This document shows positions 1 through 8,361 of a stretch of DNA of 64,000 nt, piece after piece. Every line of letters begins with the position of its first letter. Position 1 is the stretch's first letter. The stretch comes from Azonexus sp. (GTDB taxonomy: Bacteria > Pseudomonadota > Gammaproteobacteria > Burkholderiales > Rhodocyclaceae). The stretch covers positions 62,001 to 126,000 of the forward strand of contig NZ_JAKLLH010000011.1 in NCBI RefSeq assembly GCF_023150235.1. Reading direction: 5' to 3'. A program made the translations under genes and the position numbers. The notes beneath the pieces are model-generated. The model saw nothing but the letters and a program-made list of their open reading frames with translations. It was not told the DNA's origin and did not search any database.

Positions 1-2889
1 CACGCCCTGCAACCCGCTCGCCAGCCGGCTTTCGTCGCCGTCCCGCAGCAGGCGTTCGAGCGCGGCCGCGCTTTCGCCCACGCCCGTGGCGCCAAGAATC
101 AGCGAAACCCCTTTCAGGGAATGCGCCAGCCGGATGCAGGTCAGGCAGTCGCCGTCGTCTTCGGCCCGCCGGTAATCGCGGACAAAGTTGAGCACGTGGG
201 TATCGCGATATTTCTTCAACACCCGCAGGTACAGCGGCAGCTTGCCGCCGGTTTGCGACAGGCCGAGCGCCAGCTCGATTCCGGCAAAGCTCGGCATCGT
301 CTCCATGCCCGCCGGCGCTGCTTGCTGCGCCGCGCCGCTCTCGCCCGGGCTGGTCGCCGCCAGCGAGGGGAAGAAGTGCAGCAACTGGCGATAGATGTCT
401 TCGAGGCGGAAGGGCTTGGCGATGTGCGCGTTCATCCCGGAAAAATGGCAACGCGCCTTATCCTCGAACGAGGCATTGGCCGTCAGCGCGACAATGGGCA
501 GGCGGACGCACTCCGGCCGCGTACGCAGGATCTGCGTCGCTTCGTAGCCGTCCATGATCGGCATCTGGCAATCCATGAGCACGATGTCCGGGCGTCCGGC
601 GGCGACGGCGGCCACCGCCTGCTGTCCATTTTCGGCAAAGCGGACCCGCAGTCCCACCGAGGCGAGCAATTCGCCGATCACTTCGCGATTGACGTCGATA
701 TCCTCGGCCACCAGGATATCCAGCTCGCGGAAAGCCGCCCAGTTCTGCAAGCCGGTACCGCGACGCTCGGATGCGAGAACCGGTTCGCGGCTCAGCCCCA
801 GAGCATTGGAAAGCTCGACGTAGAGCTGACGCGCCGACACCGGCTTGGCCAGCAGGCTGTCGATGCGACCGACGAGATCGCGCAACTCCTCATGATGGCT
901 GTAGGCGGTCACCAGGATCATCGGCGGCGCCTTGCCGTCACCGCTCTGCAAGGCGGCACGCAGGCGGTCGATGGTTTCCAGACCGTTGATGCCCGGCATT
1001 TTCCAGTCGATGAAGGCGGCGAGGAAAGGCAGGCCGGAATGCGCCCTGACCGCCTGCAGTGCCGCCTCGCCGCTATCGGCCGTGATCACCGGCAACCCCA
1101 GGTGGCCGATGATTCTGGCAAGGATTTCGCAGGAAACGCGATGATCGTCGACGACCAGGACCGGACGGTCGCGCTGCTCGGCAAGTTTCGCCGCCAGGGC
1201 GGCGATGCCGGAGCGACGGTCGGGACGAAGATTGCCGAAGCAGGCATGAAAATGGAAGGTACTCCCCCGACCAAGCTCGCTTTCGACGCCGATGCGCCCG
1301 CCCATCTGCTGCACGATCAAATGGGAAATCGCCAGCCCGAGGCCGGTGCCGCCGTATTTGCGGGTGGTCGACGCGTCCGCCTGCGAAAAGGGCTGGAAGA
1401 GTTTTTCACATTGCTCGGGCGCCAGGCCGATCCCGGTATCCTCGACCGAAAACTCCAGTTCCACCGATTCGGCGGTCACGCGCTTGTCCCGCACCCGGAC
1501 GACAATGCGCCCGCCCGCCGAGAACTTGATCGCATTCGACACCAGATTGATCAACACCTGCCCCAGCCGCATGGGGTCGCCGATCAATACCCGGCTGTCG
1601 TTCTCGATGTCGTAATTGAGTTCGATCCCCTGTTGCTCGGCACGCAAGGCGAGAACCGCCGACAGCTGATCGAATACATTTTCAAGAACGAAGGAGGTTT
1701 CCTCCAATTCCAGCTTGCCGGCCTCGATCTTGGAAAAATCGAGAATCTGGTTGATCACATGCAGCAGCGATTCGGAAGCCAGCTTGATCTTGGACAAATA
1801 CCTGGACTGGCGCTCGTTGAGCTCGGTTTTCAGGCAGAGGTCGAGCATGCCGATGATCGCGTTCATCGGCGTTCGGATTTCGTGGCTCATGTTGGCAAGA
1901 AAACGGCTCTTGCTCTCGGTCGCCGTTTGCGCCTGCTGCCGCAAACGCTGAGCCTCCTCCTCGCGCTGCCGGATCACGGTAATGTCGGCCAGCGTCTCGA
2001 TAGCGCCCACGATCCGGCCGTCCTCGTTGCGGATAGGCGAGGCCGTCACCGACAGGTAACGCTTGATATCGGGAAAATAACGCTCGACGGCATAGATTTC
2101 GGCATTGCCGATCACCCGCAACTCATCCCGGTAAGCCGAGTTCTCCGGTGAAAAATTGCCACGGGCGATCTGCTGTGCCAGCAACTCGGTCGGCTTGGCA
2201 AAAAAGATCGGCCAGAGATCGCTGCGCCCGATGCAATCAGTCTCGGCCAGGCCGAAAGTACGTTCAGCAGCGGGGTTCCAGTGTGTGCAGCAGCCCTTGC
2301 TGTCCACCACCAGAACCGGCAGCGGCAGATTGGAAAGAATGGCATTGAAATAGCTGCGCTGATCGCGCAAGGCGGCGGACTGCTCCCGGCCCAGCTCGGT
2401 CAGGCTGCCGATCTGCCGCTCAAGCACCGCCTGGCGTGCCCGCAAGCCGGCATTTTCCGCCAGCAAGGCCCGCAGTCGGAGCTGTTGCGAACGAGCCTCG
2501 GCGGCCTTCGCCAACAGCCCGCGCAAGCTGGCCAGCAGCAGGCACGCGGCCTGCCCGGATGGAATCGCTGCATCCGCCCCCACCTCGAGCAGGCTGGCCA
2601 GCGTCTCCGCATCGTCCCGCCCACAAAGCGCCACCAACGGCGGCAACGGCGCCGACCCCAGCGAACGGAGCCGGCACAAAAGCTCGCCCAGCACCGCTGC
2701 ATCGTCGGCCTCGACCACGATCACCGCCGCCTCGTCCAGACTGGCAAGCAAGGCGGGCAATTCCTCCAGCGCCAACAGTCTGCACCTCACCGTAACCGGC
2801 CAACCCAGCCCGGCAAGCAGCACCCCCGGCCTCTCGCCCACCAGCAAAAGCGAGGCATCGAAAGCGGACGATGGAGAAGGAAAATTCAT
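1..2889 (-). CDS. BarA-like hybrid sensor histidine kinase, C-terminus cut by window edge
   Basis: A multi-step phosphorelay kinase, open to the left edge (963 codons visible). Order: a degenerate receiver-like stretch (about residues 8-125), a coiled coil, a PAS domain (about 175-300), HisKA with NMSHEIRTPMN (H336), HATPase with the G-box GGTGLGLAIS, receiver 1 (D628 in FIDWKMPG), receiver 2 (D773 in LMDCQMP) and an HPt domain with AHSLKG (H923). No membrane segment is visible, so a cytoplasmic sensor using its PAS domain is inferred. The ATG has AGAGG about 8 nt upstream. The output regulator is not in the window. A long opposite-strand ORF here is a shadow; the kinase motifs settle the strand. 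Confidence 0.95.
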   Translation of the reverse strand, partial: MNFPSPSSAFDASLLLVGERPGVLLAGLGWPVTVRCRLLALEELPALLASLDEAAVIVVEADDAAVLGELLCRLRSLGSAPLPPLVALCGRDDAETLASLLEVGADAAIPSGQAACLLLASLRGLLAKAAEARSQQLRLRALLAENAGLRARQAVLERQIGSLTELGREQSAALRDQRSYFNAILSNLPLPVLVVDSKGCCTHWNPAAERTFGLAETDCIGRSDLWPIFFAKPTELLAQQIARGNFSPENSAYRDELRVIGNAEIYAVERYFPDIKRYLSVTASPIRNEDGRIVGAIETLADITVIRQREEEAQRLRQQAQTATESKSRFLANMSHEIRTPMNAIIGMLDLCLKTELNERQSRYLSKIKLASESLLHVINQILDFSKIEAGKLELEETSFVLENVFDQLSAVLALRAEQQGIELNYDIENDSRVLIGDPMRLGQVLINLVSNAIKFSAGGRIVVRVRDKRVTAESVELEFSVEDTGIGLAPEQCEKLFQPFSQADASTTRKYGGTGLGLAISHLIVQQMGGRIGVESELGRGSTFHFHACFGNLRPDRRSGIAALAAKLAEQRDRPVLVVDDHRVSCEILARIIGHLGLPVITADSGEAALQAVRAHSGLPFLAAFIDWKMPGINGLETIDRLRAALQSGDGKAPPMILVTAYSHHEELRDLVGRIDSLLAKPVSARQLYVELSNALGLSREPVLASERRGTGLQNWAAFRELDILVAEDIDVNREVIGELLASVGLRVRFAENGQQAVAAVAAGRPDIVLMDCQMPIMDGYEATQILRTRPECVRLPIVALTANASFEDKARCHFSGMNAHIAKPFRLEDIYRQLLHFFPSLAATSPGESGAAQQAAPAGMETMPSFAGIELALGLSQTGGKLPLYLRVLKKYRDTHVLNFVRDYRRAEDDGDCLTCIRLAHSLKGVSLILGATGVGESAAALERLLRDGDESRLASGLQGV

Positions 2890-3227
2890 GTTCAGGCCTC
2901 TGAATCCGGGGCCTGCATCCTGCTCAGCAATCAGGGCAAAGTCAAGGCCGCACAATAATGAAGCCAGCCCCTTTTCTTAGTGAGCGGAAGCACGGCGGAA
3001 GGCGAGCGCGTCGAACAGATCGCCAACAGAATGGCTGGCCAGCAACAAAAGAAAAACATCGCGCGCAGCTTCGTCCTGGTCGCCAGTGCTGTGCCACACA
3101 CTGTTCTCGGGTACTACCCCCTGACGGCCGGTGAAGTCAGCCGCGAAAGTTTGCCCAAGCAGAACAAACTCCCCAAATTCCCAAAACGCGTCCCGGTTGC
3201 CAGGTTTGGTCGGTGCCTTTCGCGCAC
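2890..3227. other. Intergenic stretch, nothing recognised
   Basis: About 340 bases between the kinase start and the pgsA stop. I see no tRNA, convincing hairpin or plausible coding frame. The kinase promoter should lie in the left part, but no strong -35/-10 pair stands out. ORFs crossing it lack family features and look like chance frames. Confidence 0.5.
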
Positions 3228-3818
3228 TCAGCCTTCTTCGTCGATTTTCTTGCTCCTGCGGGCGATCTCAGGCCAGGCCATGCGCAGGTAATAACCCATC
3301 GACCACAAGGTCAGCAGTGCGGCAACCCACATCAGCAGACTGCCCGCCTGCTGCATGTCGATCCCGGCCAGCGGCGCGTGGAACAGCAGCATCGGGATCG
3401 CGACCATCTGCGCCGTGGTCTTGATCTTGCCCAGCATCGACACGGCGACGCTTTTGGCGGCGCCGATCTTGGCCATCCATTCGCGCAAGGCCGAGATGGT
3501 GATTTCGCGACCGATGATGATGCTGGCGATGATCGCATCGGTGCGCCCGAGCTGGACCAGCACGATCAAGGCCGCTGCCACCATCAGCTTGTCGGCGACC
3601 GGGTCGAGGAAGGCACCGAAGGCCGAGGTCTGGTTGAGGCGCCGCGCCAGGTAGCCGTCAGCCCAATCGGTCAGCGCGGCGGCGATGAAGATCACCGTCG
3701 CCGCCAGGTTGCGCTCTTCCACGGTCAACCACGCCGCGGGCAGAAAATAGACCGCGATCAGTAGCGGAATCGCGACGATGCGCAGCCAGGTCAGGAAAAT
3801 CGGTAAATTGAAGGGCAT
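3228..3818 (-). CDS. pgsA: CDP-diacylglycerol--glycerol-3-phosphate 3-phosphatidyltransferase
   Basis: Catalyses the committed step of phosphatidylglycerol synthesis in the inner membrane: CDP-diacylglycerol plus glycerol-3-phosphate gives phosphatidylglycerophosphate. The 196-residue protein has the CDP-alcohol phosphatidyltransferase signature, DWADGYLARR followed by GAFLDPVADK (D-x2-D-G-x2-A-R...G-x3-D-x3-D), and several hydrophobic helices. It lies 3 nt downstream of uvrC on the same strand, the common uvrC-pgsA arrangement in proteobacteria, so the two are probably cotranscribed. Length and start are normal for the family. Confidence 0.95.
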   Translation of the reverse strand: MPFNLPIFLTWLRIVAIPLLIAVYFLPAAWLTVEERNLAATVIFIAAALTDWADGYLARRLNQTSAFGAFLDPVADKLMVAAALIVLVQLGRTDAIIASIIIGREITISALREWMAKIGAAKSVAVSMLGKIKTTAQMVAIPMLLFHAPLAGIDMQQAGSLLMWVAALLTLWSMGYYLRMAWPEIARRSKKIDEEG

Positions 3819-3821
3819 GCG

Positions 3822-5708
3822 TCAGTGTAAAGCATCGTGGATTTTCTGGGCCAGCTCCGGGCCGATCCCGGACACCGAAGCCAGTTGTTCGACGCTTGCC
3901 GCCTTGACCCCGGGCAAGCCGCCAAAGCGCGCGACCAGCGCCTTGCGCCGGGCCGGGCCGACGCCGGGCAGGCTTTCCAGGGTCGAGGTCTTGCGCGGTT
4001 TGGCGCGCCGGGCACGGTGGCCGGTGATCGCGAAGCGGTGCGCCTCGTCGCGCACTTCCTGGATCAGGTGCAGCGCCGGATGGGTGGTTGCCAGGTTGAG
4101 CGGTGCGCGGCCGTCGGCGAAGATCAGGGTTTCCAGCCCCGGCTTGCGTTCTTCGCCCTTGGCGACGCCGATCATCGGCAAATGCGTCAGCCCGAGGTCG
4201 CTCAAGGCGGCAAAGGCCGATGCGACCTGGCCCTTGCCGCCGTCGATCAGGATCAGGTCGGGCGCCTTGCCCTCGCCGCCGGCGAGCGCGTCATAGCGGC
4301 GAAACACCGCCTGGCGCATCGCCGCGTAGTCGTCGCCGGGCTGGATGTCGCGGATGTTGAAACGCCGATAGTCGGATTTCTTCATCCCGTTGCCGTCATA
4401 GACGACGCAGGAAGCCACCGTCGCCTCGCCCTGGGTATGGCTGATGTCGAAGCACTCGATACGCTGCGGCAACTCGGCCAGTTGCAAGGCCTCCTGCAGG
4501 GCCAGCTGCCGTACTTCCTGCTGCTGCGTCGCCTGATTGCGGGCAAGGATCGCCAGTTGCGCGTTCTGCCGCGCCATTTCGACCCAGGCCTTGTGCGCCA
4601 GGCTGCGCGCGGCAAAGATCGGCACCGGCCGCCCGGCCAGCGCGGCAACCTCCTCCGCCAGTTCGGCCAGCGGATTGCGTGCGGCCGGCTCGCCTCCTGC
4701 CGCCGCCTCGACCGGGCCATCCGCCGCTTCGCTTGCGGCCGGCAGCGGTGCCAGCAACAGGCGGGCCGGCGCCGGATGCACGGCGTAATGCTGGCGAATG
4801 AAGGCAGCCAGTGCCTCGGCTGCGCCCTGCTCGCCGCCTGCTGCCCAGTCGTCGGCGCGACTGGGGAACAGCGGCCGGTCGCCGAGGTGACGACCGCCGC
4901 GCACCATCGCCAGATTGACGCAGAGCTGCCCCGCCTCGTGCACGGCGACGACGATATCGACGTCCTCGCCCTTGCTGCTGGAGATGAACTGCTTTTCCTG
5001 GACCTGATGCAGCGACTGGATCTGATCGCGATAGACCGCCGCCTGCTCGAAGGCCAGGTTTTCCGCCGCCTTTTCCATCGCCTCGCTTAGCCGGCGAATC
5101 ACCTCCTGCTGCTTGCCGAGCAGGAACATCGACGCCATCTGGACATCGGCGGCGTAATCCTCGGGCGAGATCAGGCCCACACAGGGGCCGCTGCAGCGCT
5201 TGATCTGCGCCAGCAGGCAGGGCCGCGAGCGGTTGGCGAAGACGCTGTCCTCGCAAGTGCGCAGGCGGAACATCTTCTGCAGCAGGTGCATCGTGTCGCG
5301 CACCGCCCAGGCCGACGGATAAGGGCCGAAATAATCGGCCTTGCGGTCCGGGTTGCCGCGAAAGAAGCCGAGCTTGGGGTAATCGCCACGGGTCAGGACG
5401 ATGTAGGGATAGGACTTGTCGTCGCGAAAGAGGATGTTGTAACGCGGCGCCAGCGACTTGATCAGATTGTTCTCAAGCAGCAGCGCCTCGGCCTCGGTCC
5501 GGGTGACGGTGGTTTCGATGCTGGCGATGCGCGCGACCATGTGCGCGATGCGCGGGCTCGGCAGGTTGTCGCGAAAATAGGACGCGACCCGCCGCTTCAA
5601 GTTCTTGGCTTTGCCAACATAAAGCACCTCGCCGTCGGCGGCGAGCATGCGATAGACGCCGGGGAGTTCGGTCAGCGTCGCGAGGAAGGATTTTGCGTCA
5701 AATGTCAC
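3822..5708 (-). CDS. uvrC: Excinuclease ABC subunit C
   Basis: Nuclease subunit of UvrABC nucleotide-excision repair, making the incisions on both sides of a lesion. Order: N-terminal GIY-YIG nuclease (PGVYRML...LYVGKAKNLKRR), a UvrB-interacting UVR motif in the middle, the RNase H-like UvrC endonuclease domain, and C-terminal helix-hairpin-helix repeats (LESLPGVGPARRKALV). The frame is open upstream to 5783, but homology begins at TFDAKSFLATLTELPGVYR, so I chose the GTG at 5708 (628 residues). That GTG is part of a dispersed palindromic repeat, so the repeat overlaps the likely start. The adjacent downstream gene is pgsA. Confidence 0.95.
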   Translation of the reverse strand: MTFDAKSFLATLTELPGVYRMLAADGEVLYVGKAKNLKRRVASYFRDNLPSPRIAHMVARIASIETTVTRTEAEALLLENNLIKSLAPRYNILFRDDKSYPYIVLTRGDYPKLGFFRGNPDRKADYFGPYPSAWAVRDTMHLLQKMFRLRTCEDSVFANRSRPCLLAQIKRCSGPCVGLISPEDYAADVQMASMFLLGKQQEVIRRLSEAMEKAAENLAFEQAAVYRDQIQSLHQVQEKQFISSSKGEDVDIVVAVHEAGQLCVNLAMVRGGRHLGDRPLFPSRADDWAAGGEQGAAEALAAFIRQHYAVHPAPARLLLAPLPAASEAADGPVEAAAGGEPAARNPLAELAEEVAALAGRPVPIFAARSLAHKAWVEMARQNAQLAILARNQATQQQEVRQLALQEALQLAELPQRIECFDISHTQGEATVASCVVYDGNGMKKSDYRRFNIRDIQPGDDYAAMRQAVFRRYDALAGGEGKAPDLILIDGGKGQVASAFAALSDLGLTHLPMIGVAKGEERKPGLETLIFADGRAPLNLATTHPALHLIQEVRDEAHRFAITGHRARRAKPRKTSTLESLPGVGPARRKALVARFGGLPGVKAASVEQLASVSGIGPELAQKIHDALH

Positions 5709-5735
5709 GGTCGACCGTGGAAAAAGGCATTTTTC
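5706..5735 (+). repeat. Palindromic dispersed repeat, copy at the uvrC start
   Basis: Head CACGGTCGACCGTGG followed by a small hairpin tail GAAAAAGGCATTTTTC (stem GAAAAA/TTTTTC). Same architecture as the copies near 34.8, 38.97 and 35.2 kb. The uvrC GTG start lies in the head. Confidence 0.75.
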
Positions 5736-5766
5736 AGACCGGGCAATCAGACTGGCCCGGACATCA

Positions 5767-6447
5767 TCAGGCGAGCAGCGCACGCACCTCGGCGAAGACC
5801 GCCTCGAAGCTCTCGCGCGTCAGCCGCCCGGTACGCCAGTTGTAGCCGCTGCAATGGTAGCTGTCGAGCAGGATGCGCCCGTCCGGCAAGGCGTGGCGGA
5901 CATGGTGACCGAACCGGTAATGCGTCGGTTTTTCGCCATAGGCGCGGAGCAGGGCCTGGTGCGCGACCAGCCCGAGCGCGACGATCACCCGCAACTGCGG
6001 CATCGCCGCCAGTTCGGTGCGCAAATGGCCGTTGCACTGGCGGATTTCGGCCGGCGTCGGCTTGTTGGCCGGTGGCAGACAGCGCACCGCGTTGGTGATC
6101 CGGCAGTCGTCGAGCTGCATTGCCGGGTTGGCCCACTGATCCGGTCCGAGCGGCTCGGCGGCGCTGGCGAAACCGAAACGGTGCAGCGCCGGGTAGAGCA
6201 GCTCGCCGGCGACGTCGCCGGTAAACGGCCGCCCGGTGCGGTTGGCACCACGCTCGCCCGGCCCCAGGCCCAGCACCAGCAGGCGCGCGTCGAGAGAACC
6301 GAAAGCCGGCACCGGCCGGGCGTGCCAGTGCGGGTCGCGGGCGCGGATCGCCGCCAGATGCGCCGCCAGGCGCGGACAATCGGTACAGCCGACGGAGCCG
6401 GCCAGCGCGGGATCGGCAAAAACGGGGGAAGTTTGCAGCGTAGACAT
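5767..6447 (-). CDS. Uracil-DNA glycosylase, family 4/5 (UdgB-like)
   Basis: Removes uracil and possibly other deaminated bases from DNA to start base-excision repair. The 226-residue protein has motif 1 GLGPGERGANRTGRPFTGD and a C-terminal SYHCSGYNWRTGRLT, which matches the H-x-S...N...TG-x-LT motif of family 5 enzymes. CTDCPRL near the N-terminus and two later cysteines are placed as in iron-sulphur UDGs. I start at the ATG at 6447; the longer open frame upstream is only antisense to earP. Divergent from earP with about 80 nt between starts. Confidence 0.88.
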   Translation of the reverse strand: MSTLQTSPVFADPALAGSVGCTDCPRLAAHLAAIRARDPHWHARPVPAFGSLDARLLVLGLGPGERGANRTGRPFTGDVAGELLYPALHRFGFASAAEPLGPDQWANPAMQLDDCRITNAVRCLPPANKPTPAEIRQCNGHLRTELAAMPQLRVIVALGLVAHQALLRAYGEKPTHYRFGHHVRHALPDGRILLDSYHCSGYNWRTGRLTRESFEAVFAEVRALLA

Positions 6448-6528
6448 CGGCGGAATGTTAGCATGCGCCCGCCTTTCCTCCGCCCCTCCGCCGCCCTTCC
6501 TGTGTTTCCGCCACGCCTGCACCCGTCC

Positions 6529-7668
6529 ATGCGTTTCGACCTCTTCTGCCGTGTCATCGACAACTACGGCGACATCGGCGTCTGCTGGCGGCTCGCCCGC
6601 CAACTCGCCGCCGAACACGGCCACCCGGTGCGCCTGTGGGTGGACGACCTGCGCAGCCTGCAACCCCTGCTGCCGGAAAGCGACCCCGGGGCTACGGCGC
6701 AAACCCAGCACGGCGTCGAAATCCGCCACTGGCCGACGGCCACAGGCGAAGAATTCACCGAGAACTGGTCCGCCGACGCAGCGGATGCAGTCGGCGACGT
6801 GGTGATCGAAGCCTTTGCCTGCGAACTGCCGCCGGCCTTCGTCGCCGCCATGGCCGCAATAGCCACACAGGCCCGGCCACCGGCATGGATCAACCTCGAA
6901 TACCTGAGCGCCGAAAGCTGGGCCGAGGACTGCCACGGCCTCGCCTCGCCGCACCCCACCCTGCCGCTGACCAAGTACTTCTTCTTCCCCGGCTTTGGCG
7001 AGCGCAGCGGCGGCCTGCTGCGCGAAAGCGAGCTGCTCGCCCGGCGCGACGCAGTCCAGACCGGCCAGAACGACGATATTCACGGTCGACCGCTGGAAAT
7101 CAGCCTTTTCTGTTACGACGATGCCCCGCTTGCCGACTGGCTGCGCGCCCTCGCCGCCAGCGGCCAGCCGGCCCGCATCCACGTCGCCGCCGGCAAACCG
7201 CAAGCCGCGCTCGCCGCGCTGCTCGGCAAGCCGAACGAGGCCAGCGGCCGGTGGACGCTCGGCGCGCTCGAATTGATCCCCCTGCCCTTCCTGCCGCAAA
7301 CCGACTACGACGCACTGCTCTGGCGCTGCGACCTCAACTGCATTCGCGGCGAGGATTCCTTCGTCCGCGCCCAATGGGCTGCCCGGCCGCTGCTCTGGCA
7401 CATTTATGCGCAAGACGAAAACGCGCACCTGGACAAGCTCGCCGCCTTTCTCGACCGCTATTGCGCCGGGCTGGATACGGCAAGCGCCGACGCCGTGCGT
7501 GCCCTGCATCGTGCCTGGAACGGCAAGGCGCTGACGGAAGGAAGCTGGCGAGATTATTGTGCGCGACTGCCGGAACTGCGGGTCCACGCACGCCAATGGG
7601 CCGACAAGTTGGCGTTGCAAGGCGATCTGGCGTCCAATCTCGGCAAATTCCTCGTCGGCAAGCTATAA
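6529..7668 (+). CDS. earP: EF-P arginine-32 rhamnosyltransferase
   Basis: Transfers rhamnose from dTDP-rhamnose to Arg32 of EF-P, which activates EF-P for rescue of ribosomes at polyproline. The 379-residue protein starts FDLFCRVIDNYGDIGVCWR, the family N-terminus, and contains LEISLFCYDD and a C-terminal NCIRGEDSFVRAQWA nucleotide-sugar-site motif. An upstream ATG at 6463 would add 22 residues without homology, so I prefer 6529. Its substrate efp lies 39 nt downstream. Bases 7081-7110 inside the gene resemble the dispersed palindrome, but the downstream part codes for family-conserved residues, so this may be chance. Confidence 0.95.
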   Translation: MRFDLFCRVIDNYGDIGVCWRLARQLAAEHGHPVRLWVDDLRSLQPLLPESDPGATAQTQHGVEIRHWPTATGEEFTENWSADAADAVGDVVIEAFACELPPAFVAAMAAIATQARPPAWINLEYLSAESWAEDCHGLASPHPTLPLTKYFFFPGFGERSGGLLRESELLARRDAVQTGQNDDIHGRPLEISLFCYDDAPLADWLRALAASGQPARIHVAAGKPQAALAALLGKPNEASGRWTLGALELIPLPFLPQTDYDALLWRCDLNCIRGEDSFVRAQWAARPLLWHIYAQDENAHLDKLAAFLDRYCAGLDTASADAVRALHRAWNGKALTEGSWRDYCARLPELRVHARQWADKLALQGDLASNLGKFLVGKL

Positions 7669-7678
7669 TCGACGGTTT
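7663..7678 (+). promoter_or_regulatory. Candidate efp promoter -10 region
   Basis: CTATAATCGACGGTTT contains a consensus TATAAT 39 nt before the efp start and overlaps the earP stop codon. The identical 16-mer precedes serS at 23129. I see no convincing -35 box at 16-18 nt spacing, so this rests on the -10 match and the second copy. Confidence 0.45.
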
Positions 7679-7707
7679 TTACTTTCAGCCATTTTGGAAT
7701 TTCCCTC

Positions 7708-8265
7708 ATGAAGACCGCACAGGAACTCCGCTCCGGTAACGTGATCATGGTCGGCACTGAGCCGCTCGTGGTCCAGAAGACCGAATACAACAAATCCGGC
7801 CGCAATGCCGCCGTCGTCAAGATGAAGCTCAAGAACCTGCTCTCCGGCAACCCGTCGGAAGCGGTTTACAAGGCCGACGACAAGTTCGAGGTCGTCATCC
7901 TCGACAAGAAGGAAGTCACCTACTCCTACTTCGCCGACCCGATGTACGTGTTCATGGACGCCGAGTACAACCAGTACGAAGTCGAAGCCGAGAACATGGT
8001 CGACGCGCTGAAGTACCTGGAAGCCGACATGCCCTGCGAAGTCGTTTTCTACGACGGCAAGGCGATTTCCGTCGAAATGCCGAACTCGCTGGTCCGCGAA
8101 GTGATCTACACCGAACCCGCCGTCAAGGGCGACACCTCCGGCAAGGTCATGAAGCCGGCCAAGATTTCCACCGGTTTCGAGCTCCCCGTCCCGGCCTTCG
8201 TCGAAATCGGCGACAAAATCGAAATCGACACCCGCACCGACGAGTACAAAGGCCGCACCAAGTAA
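7708..8265 (+). CDS. efp: Translation elongation factor P
   Basis: Binds between the ribosomal P and E sites and promotes peptide bonds at proline stretches. The 185-residue protein has the three-barrel EF-P layout: N-terminal [12 protein letters not shown], loop KSGRNAAVV, and C-terminal [15 protein letters not shown] and [10 protein letters not shown]. The loop tip is Arg32 rather than lysine, which assigns it to the EarP-rhamnosylated class; the gene just upstream encodes EarP. A strong terminator follows. Whether dTDP-rhamnose genes exist elsewhere cannot be seen here. Confidence 0.98.
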   Translation: MKTAQELRSGNVIMVGTEPLVVQKTEYNKSGRNAAVVKMKLKNLLSGNPSEAVYKADDKFEVVILDKKEVTYSYFADPMYVFMDAEYNQYEVEAENMVDALKYLEADMPCEVVFYDGKAISVEMPNSLVREVIYTEPAVKGDTSGKVMKPAKISTGFELPVPAFVEIGDKIEIDTRTDEYKGRTK

Positions 8266-8290
8266 GTCAGCGGCACTGACGACACGACAA

Positions 8291-8320
8291 CGGGCAGCCT
8301 CGGCTGCCCGTTTGCTTTTC
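8291..8320 (+). terminator. Rho-independent terminator after efp
   Basis: Nine-base-pair stem CGGGCAGCC / GGCTGCCCG with a TC loop, followed by TTTGCTTTT, 25 nt after the efp stop. Confidence 0.85.
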
Positions 8321-8361
8321 AGGGTGGAGAGAATTTTGCCGGCGGACACTCCCAGCCGGGA

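Noticed and set aside
121..2151. Long plus-strand ORF of 676 codons over the left-edge kinase
   Set aside because: It is antisense to a frame holding HisKA, HATPase, two receivers and HPt motifs. Its own product is rich in Q, R, H, G and A with no family features, typical of a GC-rich shadow.
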